This document shows, in pieces, positions 35,664-45,118 of a DNA stretch of 64,000 bases. This DNA is from Brevibacterium marinum (lineage in GTDB: Bacteria; Actinomycetota; Actinomycetes; Actinomycetales; Brevibacteriaceae): assembly GCF_011927955.1 (NCBI RefSeq), contig NZ_JAATJN010000001.1, forward strand, positions 1,178,001 through 1,242,000, given 5' to 3'. The first letter of the stretch is position 1, and each line of letters opens with the position of its first letter. The notes beneath the pieces were generated by a model. That model was not told the DNA's origin. It saw nothing but the letters and a program-made list of their open reading frames with translations, and made no database searches. The translations under genes and the position numbers were made by a program.

Positions 35664-36631
35664 TGCACGGCAGCGCACCCCGCCCGCAGACCCTTCGACT
35701 GTCGGCCGCGACCCTGGCCCTGGCCGCGCTCGTGCCACTTGCCGCCTGTGCCGGAGCCGACGACGAGCCGTCCATCGTGGTGACGACGAACATCCTCGGC
35801 GATGTCGTGGAGAACCTCGTCGGTGACGATGCCGAGGTCACGGTCCTCATGAAGCCGAACGCCGATCCGCATTCGTTCGGGATCTCCGCGAAGGAGGCGG
35901 GTGCGATGGAGAGCGCCGACCTCATCATCGGCAACGGCCTGGGCCTGGAGGAGGGGCTGTCGACGAACCTCGACAATGCGAGAAGCGAGGGGGTGCCGGT
36001 CCTCGCGGTGGGCGAGCACATCGATGCCATCGACTACGCCACGGGCGGCAGCGCGGGTACGCCCGACCCGCACTTCTGGACCGATCCGGCACGGATGGTC
36101 GATGCCGTCGACACCATCACCTCGGCGCTGGGCGAGGAGGTCGGTGCCGACCTCGCCGAGGCGATCGAACCGAGCGCGGACTCGTACAGGGACCGCCTGA
36201 TCGCCCTCGACTCCGAGATCGAGGCGATCGCCGAAGGGATTCCCGCAGGGGACCGGAAGCTCGTGACGAACCATCACGTGTTCGGCTACTTCGCCGAACG
36301 CTTCGACTTCGAGGTCATCGGAGCGGTGCTGCCGAGTGGAACCACGCTGGCCTCGCCCTCGGCGGCCGACCTCGAACAGCTCGCACGCACCGTCGAGGAG
36401 GCGGGTGTCGCGACGATCTTCGCGGACTCCTCGCAGCCGCAGCGGCTCGCCCAGGCTCTCTCGGACGAGGTCGACCTCGACGTCGACGTGACCCCGCTGT
36501 TCTCGGAATCGCTGACCGAGGCCGAGGGCGAAGCCGGGACCTACATCGACATGCAGACAGCCAATGCTGCCCGCATCGCCGAGGGACTCGCACCAAACAC
36601 CATCACGGAAACAGGGAAGAGAGAACAATGA
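35663..36631 (+). CDS. aztC: zinc ABC importer solute-binding lipoprotein AztC
   Basis: A 322-residue cluster-9 (ZnuA/AztC) binding protein. Lipobox LAAC is at about residue 29. Zinc ligands are visible: DPHSFGISAKEA, PDPHFWTDPARM and NHHVFGYFAERF, with an Asp in ATIFADSSQPQR. Overlaps its upstream neighbour by one base and its downstream neighbour by four (ATGA), so the three are translationally coupled. The long His-rich loop of ZnuA is missing, as in AztC, where AztD supplies zinc instead. Confidence 0.92.
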   Translation: MHGSAPRPQTLRLSAATLALAALVPLAACAGADDEPSIVVTTNILGDVVENLVGDDAEVTVLMKPNADPHSFGISAKEAGAMESADLIIGNGLGLEEGLSTNLDNARSEGVPVLAVGEHIDAIDYATGGSAGTPDPHFWTDPARMVDAVDTITSALGEEVGADLAEAIEPSADSYRDRLIALDSEIEAIAEGIPAGDRKLVTNHHVFGYFAERFDFEVIGAVLPSGTTLASPSAADLEQLARTVEEAGVATIFADSSQPQRLAQALSDEVDLDVDVTPLFSESLTEAEGEAGTYIDMQTANAARIAEGLAPNTITETGKREQ

Positions 36632-37881
36632 GAACACAGCGACACTTCGCAGGCCCCTTGGCGGCGACCGCGATGGTCACCGCCCTGCTGCTGAGCGGGT
36701 GCTCCGGCGCCGAGGCTGAGGCCGAGTCCGACAGCGGTGACCACGACGATCAGAGCAGCGCGGAGGCGAATGCCGAACAGGTCGACCAGCCGCAGCCGCG
36801 ATTGGTCACCACCTACGACGGCGGCATCCTCACCCTCAATGCCGAGACCCTCGACGTCATCGACGACACGCCACTTGAGGGATTCAACAGGGTCAATCCG
36901 GTCGGGGACGGTCGCCATGTCATGGTGTCCGTGGCCGAGGGCTTCCGGCTCTTCGACGCCGGGGCCTGGAGCGAAGAGCACGGCGACCACAGCCACAGCT
37001 TCGCCGGTGTGCCGACGCTGACCGACACCGTCTACGAAACCGACACCCCGGGCCACGTGGTGCGCCACGGCGGCTCGACGGTGCTCTTCGGCGATGGGGA
37101 CGGACGCATTCAGATCTTCGACACCGAGGCCTTCGGCGACGGTCCGCCCGAGCCCGAGGTCACGGAGGCGGAGGAACCGCACCACGGGGTGGCGGTCCAA
37201 CTGGACGACGGCGCTGTCCTGCACACCATCGGCAATGAAGAGGAGCGGTCGGGGGCGAAGGTCGTCGATGCCGAGGGCAAGGAGATCGCACGAAGCGAGG
37301 ACTGTCCCGGAGTCCACGGCGAGGCCGCGGCCCAGGACGAGGCCATCGCAGTCGGCTGCGAAGACGGGATTCTGTACTTCAAGGACGGGAAATTCACGAA
37401 GGTCGACTCCCCGGACAGCTATGGCAGGATCGGCAATCAGGCGGGTTCCGATGACTCGCCGGTCGTGCTCGGTGACTACAAGGTCGACGAAGACGCCGAA
37501 CTCGAACGCCCCGAGAAGGTGACTCTGACCGATACGGACACCGGGAAGATGAAGCTCGTCGACCTCGACTCCTCGTACAGCTTCCGTTCCCTGGCTCGCG
37601 GGCCGGAGGGAGAAGCTCTCGTCCTCGGGACCGACGGTGAACTCACCGTCATCGATGCCGAGTCAGGAAAGATCACCGACTCTCATCCGGTCACGGACAA
37701 GTGGGAAGAGCCCGTCGACTGGCAGCAGCCGCGGCCCACGCTGTTCGTGCAGGGGGACAAGGCCTATGTCTCAGAACCGGACAAGAGCCAGCTCCACATG
37801 GTGGATCTGTCCACCGGTGAAGTCGAGAAGAGCGCTGAACTTCCGCACGCCGGCAATGAAGTCACGGGAGTCACGGGCTGA
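36628..37881 (+). CDS. aztD: AztD zinc metallochaperone lipoprotein (second copy)
   Basis: A 417-residue lipoprotein (LLLSGC, Cys at about residue 24), followed by an acidic His-containing N-terminal stretch (SGDHDDQSS) which could capture zinc. The propeller-like body has HGDHSHSFAG, HVVRHGG and EEPHHGVAV, the His sites known for AztD zinc loading, and an IGNEEER loop. Its ATG overlaps the aztC stop. It closes the operon aztB-aztD1-aztC-aztD2 and is convergent with a GntR-type gene only 3 bases away. Confidence 0.9.
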   Translation: MRTQRHFAGPLAATAMVTALLLSGCSGAEAEAESDSGDHDDQSSAEANAEQVDQPQPRLVTTYDGGILTLNAETLDVIDDTPLEGFNRVNPVGDGRHVMVSVAEGFRLFDAGAWSEEHGDHSHSFAGVPTLTDTVYETDTPGHVVRHGGSTVLFGDGDGRIQIFDTEAFGDGPPEPEVTEAEEPHHGVAVQLDDGAVLHTIGNEEERSGAKVVDAEGKEIARSEDCPGVHGEAAAQDEAIAVGCEDGILYFKDGKFTKVDSPDSYGRIGNQAGSDDSPVVLGDYKVDEDAELERPEKVTLTDTDTGKMKLVDLDSSYSFRSLARGPEGEALVLGTDGELTVIDAESGKITDSHPVTDKWEEPVDWQQPRPTLFVQGDKAYVSEPDKSQLHMVDLSTGEVEKSAELPHAGNEVTGVTG

Positions 37882-37884
37882 GAT

Positions 37885-38688
37885 TCACCTCTGGGTCGTG
37901 GGCCCCTGGGTCATGTGCGGCAGAGCGGCGGCGGCCGATCGGATGTGGTCTTCGGTCAGCTGAACCGCGTGTTCTGTGTTGTGGTCGACGATGGCCCGCA
38001 TGATGGCATGATGTTCCTCCTGCAGCGCCGCCATCAGAGCACGCGGTTCATCGACCTCGTGGAAGGCGTCGAGGATGGGCCGCCGAAGGGATCCGCGGAT
38101 CGCCTCGGTGAGATCGGAGAGCAGCTGGTTGTTCGAGGCGTGGGCGATGGCGACATGGAACGCCGTGTCGGCATCGTTGAAGGCCTCCAGGCTCACACCC
38201 GGGGTGTCCATGATCGCCAGCGAGGCGTTCATCCCCGCCAGTGCATCATCGTGGACTCGCCCCGTCGCCAGTGCGGTGCTCGAGCGCTCCAGCTGGATGC
38301 GCGTCTCGATGGCCTCGTCGATGCTGAAGTTCGCCAGGGCCACGTGCAGGCGCAGGAACCGAGTCAGTGCCTCCTTGGGCATGGAGGCGATGAAGGTGCC
38401 CGCGGACTTGCCGGAGCCGACATTCGAGACGACGACGCCGAGGGACTCCATCACCCGCAGCGCCTCACGCACGGCGGCGCGACTGACCTGAAGTTTCGAG
38501 GCCAGATCCCGTTCCGAGGGGAGCGGGTCACCGACGGTCAGAGATCCCGCGGTGATCTGCTCCTCGATCGCATCGATGACGAGCTCGTGTGTGCTCGATC
38601 GTGCAACCGGCTTCCAATCCGGTGCTTCAGGCGCATTCAAGGCATGACCTGGAACGGCGCCGGTGCTGCTGACTGATTCATTGGGCAT
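37885..38688 (-). CDS. FadR-type GntR regulator (LldR-like)
   Basis: A 267-residue GntR-family regulator with an N-terminal winged helix (ELVIDAIEEQITAGSLTVGDPLPSERDLASKLQVSRAAVREALRVMESLG) and a C-terminal all-helical FCD ligand domain (metal ligands in DAFNDADTAFHVAIAHASNN). It is divergent from an L-lactate permease gene, and a TGGTCTGACCA operator lies between, as in LldR systems. It most likely senses lactate or a related hydroxyacid. Confidence 0.9.
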   Translation of the reverse strand: MPNESVSSTGAVPGHALNAPEAPDWKPVARSSTHELVIDAIEEQITAGSLTVGDPLPSERDLASKLQVSRAAVREALRVMESLGVVVSNVGSGKSAGTFIASMPKEALTRFLRLHVALANFSIDEAIETRIQLERSSTALATGRVHDDALAGMNASLAIMDTPGVSLEAFNDADTAFHVAIAHASNNQLLSDLTEAIRGSLRRPILDAFHEVDEPRALMAALQEEHHAIMRAIVDHNTEHAVQLTEDHIRSAAAALPHMTQGPTTQR

Positions 38689-38791
38689 GAGTACTCACTT
38701 TCCGCACCCGACCATCATTCCATGAGTGAACCCTCGACCTCTCATGAAAGAGATCTTGACCTGGGTCACATTGCGCCTTACACTCACTCTA

Positions 38792-38804
38792 GTGGTCTGA
38801 CCAC
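38792..38804. promoter_or_regulatory. GntR/FadR-type operator
   Basis: GTGGTCTGACCAC is a palindrome of the TGGT-N3-ACCA type recognised by FadR-subfamily GntR proteins such as LldR and PdhR. It lies between the divergent regulator and L-lactate permease genes. Confidence 0.8.
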
Positions 38805-38924
38805 ATAAAGGACATACGGTAGATCAAAAGGACATACTGAAAATCATCGAGTATGCATGTTCGGGGCGCGTTCAACGTCGAACCGCAGACGCTGCAGTCG
38901 AGCACCGACCGTGTAGGAGAAATT

Positions 38925-40616
38925 ATGTACACTCCTGAAATCGCGCCACTCGGCGACAGCCTCCTGTGGTCGTCGCTGATCGCGGTGCTGCCGCTGCTGA
39001 CCATGTTCGTCACCCTCGGGGTCCTGAAATGGAAGGCTCATTGGGCCGGTCTGGCGGCCGTCATCGTCGCCGTCATCGTTGCAGTCTTCGCCTTCGGCAT
39101 GCCGGTCGGCCTGGCGGGTCTCTCAGCCAGTCAGGGATTCGCCTTCGGGCTGTTCCCGATCATGTGGATCGTCATCACCGCGATCTGGCTCTACGAGCTG
39201 ACGGTGAAGTCCGGTCACTTCGAAGACCTCAGGCTCGTCATCAACGTCATCTCCGATGATCCGCGCGTGCAGGCCATCCTCGTCGCCTTCTGCTTCGGCG
39301 GACTGCTCGAGGCGCTTGCCGGGTTCGGCGCACCGGTTGCCATCACCGGTGTCATGCTCATCGCCGTCGGCTTCACCGCCATGCGGGCGGCCGTCGTCGT
39401 GCTCGTGGCCAATACGGCTCCGGTCGCCTTCGGTGCGATCGCCATCCCGATCATCACCGCCGGCAACCTCACGGGGATCGACTACAGGGAGATCGGTGCC
39501 ATGGTCGGTCACCAGACTCCGCTGTTGGCCGCATTCGTGCCTCTGTTCCTCATCTTCCTCGTCGATGGCAGGCGCGGCCTGCGCCAGCTGTGGCCGCTGG
39601 CGCTGGTCGTCGGCATCGTTTTCGGTGCATCGCAGTTCGTCTCCGCGAACTACCTCTCGGTCGAGATGACCGATATCGTCGCCTCGCTCATGGGCCTCGC
39701 TGCTGCGGTGCTCATGCTCCAGCTCTGGAAGCCCGTCGGCGGCCAGGACACGCTGGACAAGATGGCCCACGAGCGCAGCCGTGAGAAGGCCGACGCACCC
39801 GACGCCGGTGGGTCCGCTGCCGCCGTGGCGACCTCGGCGGACGCGAAGACCGCGCCGCTGACCGGCAGGCGCGTGTTCATGGCACTCTGCCCCTATCTCA
39901 TCGTCATCGTCATCTTCTCTGCAGCCAAGCTCATCCCAGTCGTCGACACATGGCTGGCGGGCACCGATATCGAGATTCCCTGGCCGGGACTGGACGGGAA
40001 CATCATGTCGGCCGCGGGGGAGGTGTCGACGAGCACGGTCTACAATTTCCAGTGGCTGTCATCACCGGGCACGATGCTGCTGGTCTCAGGCATCATCGTC
40101 GCCATCGTGTACAAGATGACGGTCAAGGACGCCGTGCAGGTGTTCGTCGACAATGTCGTCAAGATGCGCTTCTCCATCCTCACTGTCGGACTCGTCCTGG
40201 CGCTTGCCTATGTGATGAACCTGTCGGGTCAGACGATCACGATCGGCACCTGGATCGCAGGAACGGGTGCGCTGTTCGCGTTCCTCTCGCCCGTCCTCGG
40301 CTGGCTGGGCACGGCGGTGACCGGCTCCGACACCAGCGCCAATGCGCTCTTCGCGACTCTGCAGCAGACAGCGGCGACGAAGGCCGGACTCGACCCTGTC
40401 CTGTTGGTGGCCGCCAATAGCTCCGGCGGTGTCGTAGGCAAGATGATCAGTCCGCAGAACCTCACCATCGCCGCCACCGCAGTCGGGCTCTTGGGCAAAG
40501 AGGCATCGATCTTCCGCCGCGTCATCTGGTGGTCACTGGGGATGCTCGTCGTCATGTGCCTGCTCGTCGGACTGCAGTCGACGATTCTGTCCTGGATGGT
40601 TCCCGGACCAGGGTGA
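38925..40616 (+). CDS. lctP: L-lactate permease
   Basis: A 563-residue transporter of the LctP/LldP family with about 13 helices. GGLLEALAGFGAPVAITGVMLIAVGF is a family signature, as is SSGGVVGKMISPQNLTIAATAVGL near the C terminus. It imports lactate (or glycolate) with protons. ATG 38925 (MYTPEIAPLG) follows TAGGAG at 5-6 nt; an open extension to 38853 is rejected. No lactate dehydrogenase gene is adjacent. Confidence 0.92.
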   Translation: MYTPEIAPLGDSLLWSSLIAVLPLLTMFVTLGVLKWKAHWAGLAAVIVAVIVAVFAFGMPVGLAGLSASQGFAFGLFPIMWIVITAIWLYELTVKSGHFEDLRLVINVISDDPRVQAILVAFCFGGLLEALAGFGAPVAITGVMLIAVGFTAMRAAVVVLVANTAPVAFGAIAIPIITAGNLTGIDYREIGAMVGHQTPLLAAFVPLFLIFLVDGRRGLRQLWPLALVVGIVFGASQFVSANYLSVEMTDIVASLMGLAAAVLMLQLWKPVGGQDTLDKMAHERSREKADAPDAGGSAAAVATSADAKTAPLTGRRVFMALCPYLIVIVIFSAAKLIPVVDTWLAGTDIEIPWPGLDGNIMSAAGEVSTSTVYNFQWLSSPGTMLLVSGIIVAIVYKMTVKDAVQVFVDNVVKMRFSILTVGLVLALAYVMNLSGQTITIGTWIAGTGALFAFLSPVLGWLGTAVTGSDTSANALFATLQQTAATKAGLDPVLLVAANSSGGVVGKMISPQNLTIAATAVGLLGKEASIFRRVIWWSLGMLVVMCLLVGLQSTILSWMVPGPG

Positions 40617-40853
40617 GCCAGACATCCGCTGATTCGGGGACCATCCATGAGTCTCGTCGATCTGAGTCTCGTCGAAGTCTTGTCACCTTCTTGCGGCGGC
40701 CACTACGATTGGCACTCATCGCGAAAAATGTCCGCCGACCCGCGAGCCGGTCGTATTCGGCGGCCGTGATCTGCTCGTCCACGCCGACGATCTCACGGTC
40801 GCGGGGCCGGCCCATATTCCACAATGACGTGAGACGGACGAACGGAGTTCGAC
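40617..40853. other. intergenic interval
   Basis: About 237 bases without a gene I can support. A minus-strand frame (ATG 40815, 87 codons) runs back into lctP; it has a protein-like start (MGRPRDREIVGVDEQ) but a low-complexity Arg-rich body and is not called. Confidence 0.4.
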
Positions 40854-41891
40854 ATGGACAACAGTCCAACGAAGAAGCACCCTCATGCGGCACGAGCGGG
40901 ATCGCTCTTGGCCATCAGCGCACTGTTTGGGGGTGCGGCAGGAGCGAGCGGAGCAGCTGACCCCGTACACGCTTCCGGCAACGCCATGACTGGCTCGGAA
41001 ACCGCACAATGCTCGGTCGATGAGCTCGACGGCCCGAGAGAGGCGACGAGCACTCAGGTGACCGCAGGCTCATCTGACGGGACGGAGCAGGTCGGTTACG
41101 CGCAGGTCGACGGAGAAACCGAAGCGGCGTGGTGGTCAAGCGGTGACCCCAATGATCTGCTTCCCGATTTCGAAGAGGCCTCTGCCGCCGCTGTCAGCGA
41201 GAGCATCGTTGTCGGGACCGGAATCAAACCCGGTGAGGAGGGGCGCAGCTCCTATCTCTACTACGACGGCGAGACGCGCGAGCTCGAGGCTCCGGAGGGC
41301 GAGAGCGCTCGAGTCTCCGACCTCAACTCGGCAGGCGAGAGTGTCGGTCACGGATCGGACGGCTCGGCTCTGCAATGGAGCTTGGGCGCCGAGGACGAGC
41401 CCCGCGAGCTGTCGTCGCACGAACAGGCTGGGGCGCTGAGCATCGACGAAGCCGGAACGGTCGGCGGCAGTGCCGAGAGCGAGGACGGTGAAACCATGCC
41501 GGTGATCTGGGGTTCCGAGGGTGAGTATCGGGAACTGCCGGTGCTCGACGGCGCTGAGCACAGCGTGGTCTCGAGTGTCAGCGGTGACTTCGCCATCGGT
41601 ACCTCGGGATCGAGCCCGGACGGGAGCCCCGACGTGCTGTGGAACTTGGCAGAGGACACCGTGACCGAGCTTCCGGGCTCACTCGAGGCGAACGACGTCA
41701 ATGACTCAGGTGCCATCGCTGCCACTGCCGAGGACGGCGCTGCAGCCGTCATCGACGGAGAGGTGACTGAACTCCCGGATCTGGCCGGAGGGGCGTCCAA
41801 GGCCGAGGCGATAGCAGACTCGGGCGAGGTGGCCGGAGCCAGCCAGGACGCAGAGGGCAACTGGCACGCGGTCGTCTGGTCCGGCTGCTGA
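40854..41891 (+). CDS. secreted protein with HAF-like repeats
   Basis: A 345-residue exported protein: signal peptide residues 1-35 (AGSLLAISALFGGAAGASG), then a highly acidic domain (pI clearly low) made of repeated units with GYAQVDGETEAAWWSSG, VSDLNSAGESVGHGSDGSALQW, SIDEAGTVGGSAESEDGETMPVIW and VNDSGAIAATAEDGAAAVI. These match the style of extracellular HAF repeats (about 40 residues, ending W or VI-G). No lipobox or cell-wall sorting motif; two Cys remain (near the N terminus and the last residue). Function unknown. Confidence 0.7.
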   Translation: MDNSPTKKHPHAARAGSLLAISALFGGAAGASGAADPVHASGNAMTGSETAQCSVDELDGPREATSTQVTAGSSDGTEQVGYAQVDGETEAAWWSSGDPNDLLPDFEEASAAAVSESIVVGTGIKPGEEGRSSYLYYDGETRELEAPEGESARVSDLNSAGESVGHGSDGSALQWSLGAEDEPRELSSHEQAGALSIDEAGTVGGSAESEDGETMPVIWGSEGEYRELPVLDGAEHSVVSSVSGDFAIGTSGSSPDGSPDVLWNLAEDTVTELPGSLEANDVNDSGAIAATAEDGAAAVIDGEVTELPDLAGGASKAEAIADSGEVAGASQDAEGNWHAVVWSGC

Positions 41892-41905
41892 GGATCAGCG
41901 GGCAT

Positions 41906-44434
41906 TCACGAAGTTGCAGACACCTCGGAGACCTGCTGCGCCAGGTACCGCCCGGTGATGCTCTCTTCATCACCGGCAATCTGATCCGGGGTTCCTGCGG
42001 CCACGATGCGGCCGCCGTCCACACCGCCGCCCGGGCCCATGTCGATGACGTGGTCGGCGTTGGCGATCACGTCGAGATCGTGCTCGATGACGAGGACCGT
42101 GCCGCCCTGGTCGACGAGCCTCTGCAGGACCTCGATGAGCACCCGCACGTCCAAGGGGTGGAGGCCGATGGTGGGTTCGTCGAAGACGAACAGGGTGCCT
42201 GACTGTCTCCGATCGAGTTCTGAGACGAGCCGGAGACGCTGCGCTTCACCACCGGACAGGACGGGAGTGGCCTCCCCGAGGGTGAGATACCCCAATCCGA
42301 CTTCCTTCAGCGCATGCAGCCGTGTGCCGACCTTCTTCAGATCGGCCACGTGGTCGAGAGCCTCTGTGACGGTCATCGCCATCAGCTCGGGCAGCGCGAT
42401 ATCGCCGCCGGCAGTCGAGGTCCTGCGATGGGCGTGTGCGTCAGGGCCGAATCGGCGGCCTTCGCAGTCGGGGCAAGCGATGTCGACGTCGGGCAGGAAC
42501 TGCACGTCGAGGGTGATCTCACCGGTCCCATCGCATCGCGGGCACCTCAGCGATCCCGTGTTGTAGGAGAAGTCCCGTGCGCTGAGTCCGGCCGCCTTCG
42601 CCGAGTCGAGTTCGGCGTACGCGCGCCGGAGCTCGTCGAGGATGCCCGAATATGTGGCGACGGTCGAACGGACATTGACCCCGATCGGCGTCGCATCGAC
42701 GAGGCTGGCCTTCTCGATCCCCGCGGCATCGATCGATGACACGTGCGCGGGAAGGTGAGTGTCATCGGATGCGCGGAGCGCGGGAATGAGGCTGTCGAGA
42801 ACCAGCGTGGTCTTGCCGGACCCGGAGACTCCGGTGACAGCGGTGATCCGTCCGCGAGGAATCCTCACGTCGAGCGCGTGTACGGTGTGGATGGGCGAGG
42901 TGCGCAACCTGACCTCGCCCGCATCGAAGGCGCGATCTCCCGGCGCAGGTGTACGGACAAGGACGTCTTCCCGGTCGGTGAGGAACCCCCCGATGAGCGA
43001 ATTCGGATCCTCGCCGAGGCTGCTCACCCCTCCGGTGACGACGACGGTTCCCCCGTCCTTGCCGGAGCCGGGCCCGATTTCGATGAGATGATCGCAGTCG
43101 CGCAGCACGAGGGGATCGTGGTCGACCATGACCACGGAGTTGCCCTCCTCCAGGAGATCCGCGATGACTCCCTGGAGCCCTTGGATGTTCGAGGGGTGCA
43201 GCCCGATCGACGGCTCATCGAGGACATAGAGGACACCGGTGGTCTCATTGCGCACCGCTCGTGCCAGCTGCACACGTTGGCGCTCGCCGGTGGACAGCGT
43301 CGATCCGGCGCGGTCGAGGGAGAGGTAGCTCAGTCCCAGGTCGAGCAGCCTCTTCGACATGCGCCAGAGCGTGCCGGTCAGCGCATCGGACATGGAGCGC
43401 ATCGGCTTCGGCACGGTGTCGGCGACCGTCTCTGCCCAATCGGTGAGGTCGCTGAGGGTCATGGCAGTGACATCGGCGAGATTGCGATCGCCGATCCGCG
43501 GCAGCAGCGCAGCGGGAGCGAGTCGGGTGCCGTGACATGTGGTGCAGGTGTGTTCGGTGAGGAAGCGGCTGACTCGGGACAGACGCTTCTCGTCGGTGGC
43601 GCGCTTGAGCTCTTCGGTCACGGTCAGGCGAGCGTTGCGGAAGGTGAAGTCGAGTTCGTGCAGGCCCTTCTGCGAGGTGACGGCGATGTGCTTCTTCTCC
43701 TCCGGGCCGTTGAAGACGATCGCCTTCTCGTCGGCGTTCAGCTCTTTCCAGGGGAGGTCCGTGCGCACGCCGAATTCGCGGGCGATCTGCGGTTGGACGT
43801 TGAAGCCGAACATCTGCCACGGAATGACGGTCCCGTCGTCGATGCTCATGTTCTCGTCGCGGATGAGGGCAGCATCGTCGACTTCGCGCACGATGCCCGT
43901 GCCTTCGCATGTTGGGCAGGCACCGGCCGAGTTGAAGGCCAGCTCCTCGGCTCCCGGAGCCTCGACGTGGGCTCCGCAGATAGGACAGGTGAACGCTTCC
44001 TCTGCCGCGACATCGAGAGTCGGTCGCTGCCTGTGGCCGTTGGGGCACACATGTGATGCCAGGCGCGAGAACATGAGCCTCACGACGTTGAGCAGCTCGG
44101 TCGAGGTGCCGAAGGTCGATCTGACACCGGGGATGCCCGGACGCTGCCGCAGGGCCAGCGCGGCGGGCACGTGGCTGACGCGGTCGACGTCGGCGCGCGG
44201 CGCCTGGCTCATCCTGCGACGCGTATACGTCGAAAGTGCTTCGATGTATCGGCGAGAGCCCTCCGCATACAGCACTCCCATCGCCAGCGAGGACTTGCCG
44301 GAGCCCGAGACTCCCGCGATGCCGACCAGTCTGCCCAGCGGCACGTCGACATCGATGCCCTGCAGATTGTGGACCCGGGCTCCCCGGACCTCGATGGCCT
44401 GCCGGCCGTGCATCGATTCGTGCTCAGACGGCAA
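41906..44434 (-). CDS. UvrA2-like ATPase lacking the UvrB-binding domain
   Basis: An 842-residue paralogue of the nucleotide-excision repair protein UvrA, with two ABC cassettes: Walker A GVSGSGKSSLA and GVSGSGKTTLV, signatures LSTGERQRVQLAR and LSGGEAQRLRLVS, and zinc modules CPTCEGTG, CTTCHGTR, CPRCDGTG and CPDCEGRR. At about 100 residues shorter than UvrA (about 950), it lacks the UvrB-interaction insertion, as in UvrA2/DrrC proteins linked to drug or DNA-damage tolerance. ATG 44434 overlaps the SRPBCC gene by 11 bases; ATG 44413 is an alternative. The pair is probably one operon. Confidence 0.88.
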   Translation of the reverse strand: MPSEHESMHGRQAIEVRGARVHNLQGIDVDVPLGRLVGIAGVSGSGKSSLAMGVLYAEGSRRYIEALSTYTRRRMSQAPRADVDRVSHVPAALALRQRPGIPGVRSTFGTSTELLNVVRLMFSRLASHVCPNGHRQRPTLDVAAEEAFTCPICGAHVEAPGAEELAFNSAGACPTCEGTGIVREVDDAALIRDENMSIDDGTVIPWQMFGFNVQPQIAREFGVRTDLPWKELNADEKAIVFNGPEEKKHIAVTSQKGLHELDFTFRNARLTVTEELKRATDEKRLSRVSRFLTEHTCTTCHGTRLAPAALLPRIGDRNLADVTAMTLSDLTDWAETVADTVPKPMRSMSDALTGTLWRMSKRLLDLGLSYLSLDRAGSTLSTGERQRVQLARAVRNETTGVLYVLDEPSIGLHPSNIQGLQGVIADLLEEGNSVVMVDHDPLVLRDCDHLIEIGPGSGKDGGTVVVTGGVSSLGEDPNSLIGGFLTDREDVLVRTPAPGDRAFDAGEVRLRTSPIHTVHALDVRIPRGRITAVTGVSGSGKTTLVLDSLIPALRASDDTHLPAHVSSIDAAGIEKASLVDATPIGVNVRSTVATYSGILDELRRAYAELDSAKAAGLSARDFSYNTGSLRCPRCDGTGEITLDVQFLPDVDIACPDCEGRRFGPDAHAHRRTSTAGGDIALPELMAMTVTEALDHVADLKKVGTRLHALKEVGLGYLTLGEATPVLSGGEAQRLRLVSELDRRQSGTLFVFDEPTIGLHPLDVRVLIEVLQRLVDQGGTVLVIEHDLDVIANADHVIDMGPGGGVDGGRIVAAGTPDQIAGDEESITGRYLAQQVSEVSATS

Positions 44435-44990
44435 CGTCGTCGGTCTTCTGTTCGAGGAGTTCGACGTAGTGCTGCAGCATTTCCTGGAGCTCTTCGGTCG
44501 ATCGCTGGGGGACCGGTTCTCCCTGCTGCCTCTGAAGTTGGTCGAGCAGGATGTGCCACCCCAGGGCGTTGCGCGAGAGGATGGTGATCGGATCGTCTCC
44601 GGCAGCGACGTCTTTCATCGCGGAGTCGACATCCGCAGTCGTCATGACGTGGGTGAACGTCAGCAGGCATCCGTCGTCGTTCGTCGGGGCCAGTTGCCAG
44701 GTGACGACCGCACCGGGGTTGATGTCTTCGAAGTACGTATGTTCGAACAGCCGCGGAGTCTCCAGACGAAGGATACGGTCGACGACGGGGGAGTCGTCCC
44801 AATGATGGGTCACGTACTTCCCGCCCGGTCGAAGGTCGATCTCCGGCCGAGTGCCCATCCACTCATCGATTGCGGATTCGGCTGTGATGGCGTGCCACAC
44901 GGAGTCGATCGATCGCGCGAAGCGGCGCTCGCTGCGAATGGCGGTGCGGTCGGTGGTCTGTTCGATGGTGCCGTGCTCGCTGAGTCCCAT
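44424..44990 (-). CDS. SRPBCC (AHSA1-like) domain protein
   Basis: A 188-residue START/Bet-v1-fold protein of the AHSA1 type: FARSIDSVWHAITAESAIDEWMG is the conserved first helix and strand region, and GGKYVTHHWDDSP and GWHILLDQL the later parts. Such proteins bind hydrophobic ligands. Two starts are possible: ATG 44990 (GGAG nearby) and GTG 45047. Its 3' end overlaps the UvrA2-type gene, so it is the first gene of that operon. Confidence 0.85.
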   Translation of the reverse strand: MGLSEHGTIEQTTDRTAIRSERRFARSIDSVWHAITAESAIDEWMGTRPEIDLRPGGKYVTHHWDDSPVVDRILRLETPRLFEHTYFEDINPGAVVTWQLAPTNDDGCLLTFTHVMTTADVDSAMKDVAAGDDPITILSRNALGWHILLDQLQRQQGEPVPQRSTEELQEMLQHYVELLEQKTDDVAV

Positions 44991-45118
44991 GGCTCCATTG
45001 TCGTCCCGAAGCGGAACGATCGCGAGCGGGCCGACCCTGCCGATCACAATTCGCCGGGTGGGGGAGGGCGGTCAGGAGCGTTTTGCAATAGTGCCGGGAC
45101 AGCTTCACTGGCGTAAAT

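Noticed and set aside
40552-40815. 87-codon minus-strand frame after lctP (MGRPRDREIVGVDEQ...)
   Set aside because: Start looks plausible but it overlaps lctP, becomes Arg-rich and has no recognised family.
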